From Sphingobacterium sp. lm-10 (GTDB lineage: Bacteria; Bacteroidota; Bacteroidia; Sphingobacteriales; Sphingobacteriaceae): a DNA stretch of 64,000 nt. Positions 57,111-64,000 of the stretch are shown here, one piece after another (positions within the stretch are counted from its first letter, which is position 1; each line of letters opens with the position of its first letter). The stretch lies in the NCBI RefSeq assembly GCF_023554555.1, contig NZ_JAMJWC010000001.1, positions 496,001 through 560,000 of the forward strand. Reading direction: 5' to 3'. The translations under genes were made by a program, and so were the position numbers. The notes under the pieces were generated by a model. It saw only the letters and a list, made by a program, of their open reading frames with translations. It searched no databases and was not told the origin of the DNA.

Positions 57111-60056
57111 ATGAATAGATTCCATTATGTACTTTTTTTACTATTGCTTAATATAGGATTGTTGCACGGCCAGGAGCAGAAATCGCTCTCGGGGCAGGTC
57201 GTTGATGAAGCTGGAAATCCAGTTCAAGGCGCAACAATTTCATTAAGCAATTCACCCGAAAAATTTTCCAGCAATTCAGATGGCCAGTTCTCACTGCGCT
57301 ACACTTCTGGAGCCAGACTGACCGTAAACTCTGTAGGACACTTAGAGTTTGCACAAACATTAACAGACCAGACGACGATTACTGTTCGCCTACAAACTTC
57401 CTCGGAAGAGTTAGAGCAGGTGATCGTGGTAGGTTATGGTACGCAACGTAAAGGCGAAACCACGGGTTCTGTCGCCAGTGTCAAATCCGAAAGCTTTAAT
57501 CAAGGTGCGGTGATTGATGCTGGGCAGTTGATCCAGGGCAAAGTTGCCGGTTTGCGGATCACGACGCCAAGTGGTAATCCCAATGGTACTACGCAGATCA
57601 ATTTGCGGGGGTTGAATTCTATCCAGGGTGCCGTAAATCCATTAGTGATTATTGATGGTGTACCAGGAGAGTTTAATTCGGTGGCGCCAGAGGATATTGA
57701 ATCGGTAGACGTGATGAAAGATGGTTCGGCGGCCGCTATCTATGGAACGCGGGCGACAGGAGGGGTAATCTTTATCACCACCAAGCAAAACCGATCGACC
57801 GACGGGCGAACTAGTGTTGATTATAATAACTATGCGAGTTTGCAAACGCTTTTCCGTGTTCCGGATCTGCTAACGGCAGATGATTATCGTCGTTTAATTG
57901 CGGAAGGCAAAAATTATGAAGATCTTGGGCATAACACCAACTGGATCGATGAGGTAACTCAAAATCCATTCAGTCACAACCATAACCTCACCTTATTTGG
58001 AGGAAATTCCAGAACGAATTTTACTGGTTCGGTGAACTACAGAGACTGGGGGGGCGTACTGCTGCGAAGCGGGCAGGAGCGTTTAAACATCCGTACAGAT
58101 TTAAATCATGATATGTTCGACGGAAAATTGCGCAGCCGTATACAGGTCATTAGCAATACCATTACAGCGAATCAGGGTGGAAGTTCAGACTATATGTGGC
58201 GACAAGCAATGATTCGTAACCCAACGGACCGGGTCTTCAACGATCAGGGTAAGTGGCAGGAAAGCAATGCGTACATGTATGATAATCCATTAGGAATGAT
58301 CCATGAAACGACCAACGACCGCCTATTTCGGGAAACCCGACTTAATGGTTCCCTGGATTATCGGCCCACTACTGCATTAAGTTTTAAAGGGTTGTTCTCG
58401 CGCGTACAGGACAATGACCTTACGGGTACGTCGACCACCTTCGACCATGTGAATACCACCAAGAATAATTTGAATGGAACGGCATCACGCTGGACACAGG
58501 CAGGAGTAGAAAACTTGATGGAATTAACTGCCAACTACAATACACAGATCGGGGATCATCGTATTATCGGGTTGGCAGGGTATAGCTGGCAACGCAATAT
58601 CTTCGAAAATTTCAATGCCTATAATTTTAACTTCCCGACCGATCAATATAGCTACAATCGCCTGGAGGCCGGGCGTGCTTTGCAGAACGGACTGGCCACT
58701 ATGGGAAGCTACAAGCAGGAAACGACCTTGATCGGCTACTTTGCTCGTTTGAATTACAGTTACAAAGAGAAGTATCTTGCAATGGCCAGTATTCGCCGGG
58801 AGGGTTCCAGTACCTTTGGCGATAACAATAAATGGGGTAACTTTCCGGCGATCCAATTAGGTTGGGATATGGCGAAAGAGGATTTTATGGCGGATCAAAA
58901 AATCATCAACCAATGGAAATGGCGCGCAGGATATGGAGTAACAGGTACCATTGCCGCTTCTCCTTATAACTCGCAGATCAGTTATAATTATACCTTAACG
59001 CAAGGTGCCTATATCAATGGTGCTTGGGTACCCGGGTTTATTCCAGCGCGTAACTTCAATCCCGATTTACGCTGGGAGCGCAAGACAGAATTCAACGTCG
59101 GAGCAGATTTTAGCTTATTCAACAACCGTGTCTCCGGTGCTTTAGACTATTATTCCCGTCGAGTAAAGGACTTATTGTACATGTTTGAAGTACCGGTGCC
59201 GCCATACCTCACATCGACGATGTTCCTAAATGCAGGCGAAATGAGTAATAGCGGATTCGAGGCGTTGGTTAATGTAGATGCCGTAAACAAGGAACGGTTT
59301 AAATGGAGAACCAGTGTGGTATTTTCTACGAACCACAACAAATTGCTTAATCTGTCCAATGATCGATTTGGCGTAACACAGGAATTTTTTGATACCGGTT
59401 ACACTGGCGAACCTATACAGACATTTACGCATCGTGTACAGGTAGGTAGAAGTATTGGTGATTTCTATGTGTTTAAAACGGTGGGAGTAGACGAGGAAGG
59501 TAAATGGCTGGTGGAGAATCGTGGTGGGGAGATCATCCCAATCCAGAGTGCCACGATTGAAGACAGACAATATTATGGAAATGGTATTCCAGACTTCAAT
59601 TTGGGGTGGAATAATTCCATTCAGTACGGAAATCTGGATGTCACTTTAAATTGGCGCGGATCTTTCGGCCATCAAATCTTGAATATGCCGAGAATGTATT
59701 ATGAAAACCCAGTTAATAAGACGTACAATGCGCTTCGATCTGCATACGATCCGGTTTACGGACAAACCTTGAATAATGATTTGGTGTATGTATCTCATTA
59801 CATTGAGAATGGAGACTTTATCAAGTTAGATAATGCTACGATCGGCTATACCTTTGACAAGCAATTTATCAAAGGAATTAAATCGCTACGGATATACGTA
59901 TCCGGATTGAACTTGATTACAATTACCGGCTACAAGGGGTTGGATCCAGAAGCGACGAGCTACGAAGGGGAGTTCCAGTTTGCGCCCGGTATTGAGCATC
60001 GCGATCGCTATCCGACGACCCGTACGTATACCGCAGGCTTAAATGTCAGATTTTAA
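57111..60056 (+). CDS. SusC-like TonB-dependent outer-membrane transporter, pair 3
   Basis: A 981-residue outer-membrane importer. The signal peptide ends LLHGQ near residue 21, then a regulatory beta-sandwich, a TonB-box-like EQVIVVGYGTQRKGE near 105, and a plug with MKDGSAAAIYGTRATGGVIFITT. The barrel ends in LNVRF. It is the shortest of the three SusC proteins in the window and differs in sequence from the other two, so it is not a recent duplicate. It is divergent from the arabinose operon and may import an arabinose-containing oligosaccharide. Confidence 0.95.
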   Translation: MNRFHYVLFLLLLNIGLLHGQEQKSLSGQVVDEAGNPVQGATISLSNSPEKFSSNSDGQFSLRYTSGARLTVNSVGHLEFAQTLTDQTTITVRLQTSSEELEQVIVVGYGTQRKGETTGSVASVKSESFNQGAVIDAGQLIQGKVAGLRITTPSGNPNGTTQINLRGLNSIQGAVNPLVIIDGVPGEFNSVAPEDIESVDVMKDGSAAAIYGTRATGGVIFITTKQNRSTDGRTSVDYNNYASLQTLFRVPDLLTADDYRRLIAEGKNYEDLGHNTNWIDEVTQNPFSHNHNLTLFGGNSRTNFTGSVNYRDWGGVLLRSGQERLNIRTDLNHDMFDGKLRSRIQVISNTITANQGGSSDYMWRQAMIRNPTDRVFNDQGKWQESNAYMYDNPLGMIHETTNDRLFRETRLNGSLDYRPTTALSFKGLFSRVQDNDLTGTSTTFDHVNTTKNNLNGTASRWTQAGVENLMELTANYNTQIGDHRIIGLAGYSWQRNIFENFNAYNFNFPTDQYSYNRLEAGRALQNGLATMGSYKQETTLIGYFARLNYSYKEKYLAMASIRREGSSTFGDNNKWGNFPAIQLGWDMAKEDFMADQKIINQWKWRAGYGVTGTIAASPYNSQISYNYTLTQGAYINGAWVPGFIPARNFNPDLRWERKTEFNVGADFSLFNNRVSGALDYYSRRVKDLLYMFEVPVPPYLTSTMFLNAGEMSNSGFEALVNVDAVNKERFKWRTSVVFSTNHNKLLNLSNDRFGVTQEFFDTGYTGEPIQTFTHRVQVGRSIGDFYVFKTVGVDEEGKWLVENRGGEIIPIQSATIEDRQYYGNGIPDFNLGWNNSIQYGNLDVTLNWRGSFGHQILNMPRMYYENPVNKTYNALRSAYDPVYGQTLNNDLVYVSHYIENGDFIKLDNATIGYTFDKQFIKGIKSLRIYVSGLNLITITGYKGLDPEATSYEGEFQFAPGIEHRDRYPTTRTYTAGLNVRF

Positions 60057-60124
60057 CGAACCGAGCCGACTACAGATTTAATGATAACACGAAGCGGAAA
60101 CGCTCAAAAATAAATATAACTATT

Positions 60125-61735
60125 ATGGAGAAGTTTAAAAGTTCATCTATAGCACTTTGGGGATTGATACTGACGGCATTCAGCGTCACGCCCTCCTGTA
60201 CCGATCTGCATGAACAGGTGTATTCTGAAGTACTGGGGAACACGGTTAATCCGACGGAACGCGACCTTCCTTTTATATTAGCGCCTACCTATGCCTCTTT
60301 TCGGGCACTGATGTTCGGATGGCAAGGCTATTTCGACCTGCAAGAGGAAAGTGCAGATCATATTATCACACCGGTACGGCCCAACGGTTGGGACGATGCG
60401 GGAACGTATCGTCGTATGCACCAGCATACTTGGAATACAGAACAATGGCAACCGTACAATACCTGGAACCAGGCTTTTGCTACGGTATCTAAAGTCAACA
60501 TGGTGATTATGCAGATAGAGGAAGGTACGCTGCCCTTACCCGAAACCATAGGGCCAGCGGCGCTATCCGAATTGCGCGCAACCCGTGCAATGGCCTACTA
60601 CTTATTGCTGGACAATCATGGCAATGTACCTATCGTAACAGATTATCGGGACGACAGTCTGCCAGAACAACGCACACGCCAAGAGCTGTATGATTTTGTG
60701 GTGAAAGAGTTGACAGAAGCATTGCCAAACCTATCCAAAGATGTACGTACCATGTATGGAAGGGTCAATCACTGGGCGGCAAAAGCGCTATTGGCAAAGA
60801 TTTACTTAAATGCGCAGGTGTATACTGGTACGGCACAGTGGGACAAAGTGCTTATAGAAACGGATGCAATTATTGAAAGCAATCAATACCGATTGGATGA
60901 TTCATACAGTGCCGTTTTTTCTCATACTAATCAAAACTCCCCAGAGATCATCTTTTCGGTACCCTATGATGAAGTATACGGACATGGTAATCAGATTCAC
61001 ATGAAAACCTTGGATCCGTTGAGTCGCCTGGTATACGGTATGGCAGCAGGACCGTGGGGCGGTAATTGTGCGGTACCTCAGTTTATCGATAGCTACGATG
61101 CGGATGATCGACGATTGTACGACACCTGGATACAAGGGCCGCAACTCAATGCAGCCACGGGTGCCGTGGTGATCAACTACACGAAGAATGTACCTGGAAT
61201 CGGTGGCGATGGCGTCGTGGCACCTGCAAATACTGGCTATCGGATTGGGAAATACCGGGTAAAGCAGGGCGCGACAAACAACCTAGACAACGATTATCCG
61301 ATGTTACGCTATGCCGATGTGCTCATGATGAAAGCGGAAGCATTATTGCGTTTGGGAAGGGCAGATGAGGCGGCGGTACTGGTGACGCAGGTGCGTACCA
61401 GAGCATTTACCGATAATCCGGAAAAAGCCATCGTCACCGGTACACAATTAAGACAAGGAAGTAACTACAACTACGGAGTGCAAGCTATCGACGGCACGGT
61501 AAATGCCACTAATGGCGGTGCTGATATTGTTTTTGGCCGCTTTTTAGATGAGCTAGGCTGGGAATTTGCAGCGGAGGCTCGCAGAAGACAGGACATCATC
61601 CGATTTGGTGTGTTTCAAACGAAGTCTTGGTTTAATCATCGTCCGCATGCTAATGCGCAAAGCAGGGCGCTCTTCCCAATTCCCAATGCGGAAATAACTA
61701 AGAATCCTAACTTAAGACAAAACCCAGGGTACTAA
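60125..61735 (+). CDS. SusD-like glycan-binding lipoprotein, pair 3
   Basis: A 536-residue surface lipoprotein with lipobox TPSC, cysteine at residue 25, followed by TDLHEQ (acidic, fitting surface export). The core has the SusD TPR-like helices, with WNTEQWQPYNTWNQAFATVSKVN and LRATRAMAYYLLLDNHGNVPIV. The C-terminal marker is FLDELGWEFAAEARRRQDIIRFG, and the protein ends NLRQNPGY. It is 68 bp after susC pair 3 and closes at a terminator. Confidence 0.94.
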   Translation: MEKFKSSSIALWGLILTAFSVTPSCTDLHEQVYSEVLGNTVNPTERDLPFILAPTYASFRALMFGWQGYFDLQEESADHIITPVRPNGWDDAGTYRRMHQHTWNTEQWQPYNTWNQAFATVSKVNMVIMQIEEGTLPLPETIGPAALSELRATRAMAYYLLLDNHGNVPIVTDYRDDSLPEQRTRQELYDFVVKELTEALPNLSKDVRTMYGRVNHWAAKALLAKIYLNAQVYTGTAQWDKVLIETDAIIESNQYRLDDSYSAVFSHTNQNSPEIIFSVPYDEVYGHGNQIHMKTLDPLSRLVYGMAAGPWGGNCAVPQFIDSYDADDRRLYDTWIQGPQLNAATGAVVINYTKNVPGIGGDGVVAPANTGYRIGKYRVKQGATNNLDNDYPMLRYADVLMMKAEALLRLGRADEAAVLVTQVRTRAFTDNPEKAIVTGTQLRQGSNYNYGVQAIDGTVNATNGGADIVFGRFLDELGWEFAAEARRRQDIIRFGVFQTKSWFNHRPHANAQSRALFPIPNAEITKNPNLRQNPGY

Positions 61736-62041
61736 TAAAAAGTGTGTGTTACATTAGTTTGAAGAGGCTGTCCGTTAAGGACAGTCTCTTTTTAATTGGT
61801 ACACATAGTGATGAGATTGCTTCAGCCTTGTGCCTCGAATTCGAAAAGAGAGGGGTTTGAATTGTAGAATTTAAGATTATCTACAAAATACTGGTGTTAG
61901 TTTACTGCCCGACGCTGATGCGATGCTACGGTATAAATATAACTTAAATGCTAAGTCTCTTCTGGACGTAGTTAATACCTTGATTTAATTAATTATAATT
62001 TTTTATTAATTTTATTTAATTAAAAATTAATAAATATAGTT
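61736..62041. other. Gap between susD pair 3 and the AT-rich insert, 306 bp
   Basis: It contains the terminator at 61763. From about 61980 the sequence becomes almost pure A and T, which marks a compositional boundary. No gene was seen. Confidence 0.6.
61763..61793 (+). terminator. Rho-independent terminator after susD pair 3
   Basis: AGAGGCTGTCC pairs with GGACAGTCTCT (one G-T pair) around a GTTAA loop, followed by TTTT. Confidence 0.85.
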
Positions 62042-62431
62042 TTGCTATACAGTAATTTTGAAGAACTTACGAGTGATAGATTAAAGAGTTTTTTAAATTC
62101 GACTACCGTAGAATTTTACACTGCACAAAAAAGATTGTGTTTTGCTAAAATCAGAAGGATATATAGGCGTACTAAATTAGGGTACGATTTTGGTGGTATA
62201 AAAATTTGTGCGAATAAGAGAATGGTGGTCGAAGGTAATCACAGATACATTGCTTATTTACTGGCAGGTGTAGAAATCGAGCGTATAGAGGGAACTAGTT
62301 CCCATTCTGATATCGTCAAAAGTTTTAATGAAATAGAGATTGATTTTGACACAGATTGGGATATTCACCATTATCACACAAGAAGATTCATAAAGGATGA
62401 TTTTTTAGAAGGGCACAAAAGAAGGGAATAA
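62042..62431 (+). CDS. ParB-like domain protein, possibly 5-prime truncated
   Basis: A 129-residue protein with no ATG start; the only early start codon is the TTG at 62042, and an in-frame stop lies 21 nt upstream, so the N-terminus may be lost. The centre (about 45-80) resembles a ParB/sulfiredoxin-type core: DFGGIKICANKRMVVEGNHR followed by YIAYLLAGVEI, where the GNHR block is the family catalytic or nucleotide-binding motif. The function is unknown. It lies 5 bp before the HAD gene and shares its AT-rich composition, so the two form one cassette. Confidence 0.65.
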   Translation: MLYSNFEELTSDRLKSFLNSTTVEFYTAQKRLCFAKIRRIYRRTKLGYDFGGIKICANKRMVVEGNHRYIAYLLAGVEIERIEGTSSHSDIVKSFNEIEIDFDTDWDIHHYHTRRFIKDDFLEGHKRRE

Positions 62432-62436
62432 TAAAC

Positions 62437-62952
62437 ATGATATTTTTCTTAGATATAGATGGTGTAATGGTGCACGCTAACCCACACAAGAGGGTGGAAT
62501 TGGAGGCTGATGGTTTTTATCGATTTAACGCCATCGCTGTCGAAATTTTAAATTCTATTATCTACAAAACAAAAGACAAAGTTGTTCTATCTACATCACA
62601 TAGATTTAAATATGATATAGAACAATGGAAAGCTATTTTTGAAAGTCGAGGTCTTGATTTAAATTTTCTTTCAATAATTGATAATGATAATTTTTTAACT
62701 AATCATCGGTTAACTAGAAAGACGGAGATATTGGATTGGATAGACCGTCATGATATGGAGATCAAAGATGTTGTTATTATCGATGATGATAAATCCCTTA
62801 ATGATTTACCGAAAGAGTTTAAGGAAAGATTAGTTCTTACCAATCCTTATACAGGTTTAAATGTTGAGACCTACCTAAATCTGAAAAATGTCATAAAAAG
62901 ACCTGTTAAAAAAAGGTTATCAATGCTTGGGAAAAAGCCGAAGCATATATAG
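62437..62952 (+). CDS. HAD-like phosphatase, RNA-repair-associated HAD type
   Basis: A 171-residue protein with all HAD motifs: I, FLDIDGVMV (nucleophile Asp at about 6); II, VLSTSHRF (Ser/Thr); III, a lysine in RKTEILDW; IV, VVIIDDDKSLNDLP. There is no large cap domain. The type resembles HAD domains found in predicted RNA-repair proteins, which is my recollection of the family and not a search result. Codon use is much richer in A and T than in the flanking susD and GH127-like genes, which suggests transfer. Confidence 0.75.
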   Translation: MIFFLDIDGVMVHANPHKRVELEADGFYRFNAIAVEILNSIIYKTKDKVVLSTSHRFKYDIEQWKAIFESRGLDLNFLSIIDNDNFLTNHRLTRKTEILDWIDRHDMEIKDVVIIDDDKSLNDLPKEFKERLVLTNPYTGLNVETYLNLKNVIKRPVKKRLSMLGKKPKHI

Positions 62953-62989
62953 TGCTGTTTTTTCTAGAAATTATTGTTGGACATTTACC

Positions 62990-63030
62990 AGAAAAAAAAA
63001 CGGATTTCATACCTAAGTATAAAATCCGTT
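62990..63030 (-). terminator. Rho-independent terminator of the right-edge GH127-like gene
   Basis: AACGGATTT (62999-63007) pairs with AAATCCGTT (63022-63030), with further pairing inside. The plus-strand run of nine A before it gives a T tract on the minus strand, so it terminates the gene ending at 63056. Confidence 0.85.
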
Positions 63031-63055
63031 GATGTATCATCAATAAAGAAAATCT

Positions 63056-64000
63056 CTATTTCAACGTCACATCCAAATAAACCGAATGACGGCCATAACT
63101 TTCGTAAAATGGTTTGAAATCTACGCCATCGATCTGAAATGTCAATTGACTTGGATCTCCCTGTATAGATTGGCTAATATCCTGTGCATTTAATGTCACT
63201 GGACGCCAGTCTTTACGGGCTTCAGGCTCTTGCGCAGCGAGTAATATCGGTCCGTAGAATAAACTGACAATATTCTGCTGATCCATCACAGGCTCCAGAC
63301 GGAATTGAAAAGGCAACTGCCACTCGATCACATCACCGTCCTTCCAGTTACGTGCCAATTTTACATAAGACCCTGCCTCAGCCTTGATATCTTGCGTACG
63401 CCCGTTTATCTTGACTTGTACGCCTTTTGTTGCCCAAGATGGTACGCGAAGATGCAATGCAAATTTTCCCTTCCCATGTACCGTCAACGTCGTTTGATCC
63501 GTTTGCGGAAACTGCGTGGATTGCTCAATGCGTATATTTCTCTCTGTCCAACTTAAGGTAGAGGGTATAAATAGGTTCACATACAAGTCTTTATTGTCGT
63601 TGCTTTTGAAATAAATAGCATGCTGTAATTTTGTGCTGCTTTCGATAGCGGTACCATTACAACAGGTAAAACCATTCATATGTGGATTACCAAATTGCTT
63701 CACCGAAGCCGGTCTGATCGGCACATGATAGGTGTTGGCTGGGCTATCTTCAGCCACAGATGCCAGTATATGATTGTACAAGCCACGCTCATAATAGTCC
63801 ATCAGCTCAGGTCGCTGCTCGAACATAAAGAGACTGCTGGTGAGCTTTAGCATGTTATAGGTGGCACAGGTTTCATTTTGTCCGCCTGCGGAGAATCCAT
63901 TTTGGTACAGCGTGCCAGGTTCACTAATGAAACATTCTGCATTAACCGGGTTACGGGCACCTGCCACGCCACCGATGCTGTACATATAATCATTTACCGC
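63056..64000 (-). CDS. GH127-like (DUF1680) glycosidase, C-terminal part
   Basis: The 314 visible codons run off the right edge; the frame stays open to base 64000, so the Met at 63985 is internal. The catalytic site is present: ETCATYNMLKL (E and C two apart) and GFTCCNGTAIESSTK (two adjacent Cys, 68 residues after the first Cys), the zinc-bound cysteine arrangement of GH127. Two beta domains follow, with LHLRVPSWATKG and FYGPILLAAQEP. It differs clearly from the GH127 at 15833 and could belong to GH127 or the related GH146; both include beta-L-arabinofuranosidases. Confidence 0.88.
   Translation of the reverse strand, partial: AVNDYMYSIGGVAGARNPVNAECFISEPGTLYQNGFSAGGQNETCATYNMLKLTSSLFMFEQRPELMDYYERGLYNHILASVAEDSPANTYHVPIRPASVKQFGNPHMNGFTCCNGTAIESSTKLQHAIYFKSNDNKDLYVNLFIPSTLSWTERNIRIEQSTQFPQTDQTTLTVHGKGKFALHLRVPSWATKGVQVKINGRTQDIKAEAGSYVKLARNWKDGDVIEWQLPFQFRLEPVMDQQNIVSLFYGPILLAAQEPEARKDWRPVTLNAQDISQSIQGDPSQLTFQIDGVDFKPFYESYGRHSVYLDVTLK

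Overview
The window comes from a member of the Bacteroidota, most likely a Sphingobacterium/Pedobacter-type soil or water bacterium (my inference). The grounds are three SusC/SusD outer-membrane pairs, a hybrid two-component sensor with a beta-propeller periplasmic domain, TAnnTTTG-type promoter boxes, and arabinose genes controlled by a NUDIX-type AraR. No rRNA, tRNA, insertion sequence or CRISPR array was found.

Region 1 (1-36604) is a large polysaccharide utilisation locus. Its enzyme set points to type II arabinogalactan, the glycan of arabinogalactan proteins. It holds a hybrid two-component regulator cut by the left edge; a GH16-GH43 fusion (candidate endo/exo-beta-1,3-galactanase); SusCD pair 1; and an eight-gene block (GH2, GH51, GH127, GH43, GH43-GH43, GH2, GH105, DUF2264/GH154-like). 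A second GH51 follows, then SusCD pair 2, a DUF3823 lipoprotein, a GH97 with a retaining-type aspartate, and a degenerate orphan response regulator/AraC protein. Four transcription units carry a shared upstream motif that is a candidate site for the hybrid regulator. Released L-arabinose would feed the araB-araD-araA operon at 52727-56751.

Region 2 (37110-43229) is a LytS/LytTR two-component system divergent from a compact redox cassette: a one-helix protein, a leaderless ApbE flavin transferase, RnfC, RnfD, and a nitroreductase with a lipoprotein signal. RnfA, B, E and G are absent. This is the best candidate here for a little-described system.

Region 3 (43497-52658) is mixed: a GH43 lipoprotein, a two-gene ABC transporter, NagA, three short-chain dehydrogenases, and a Crp/Fnr-like regulator whose likely palindromic operator occurs before its own gene and before the next dehydrogenase.

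Region 4 (51966-56751) is AraR (NUDIX family), AraA, AraD and AraB. The araD-araA gap is almost entirely a run of 17 in-phase 7-bp repeats.

Region 5 (57111-64000) is SusCD pair 3, an AT-rich two-gene insert (ParB-like and HAD-like proteins), and the C-terminal part of a second GH127-like enzyme running off the right edge. This may be a second arabinose-related locus that shares AraR with the ara operon.
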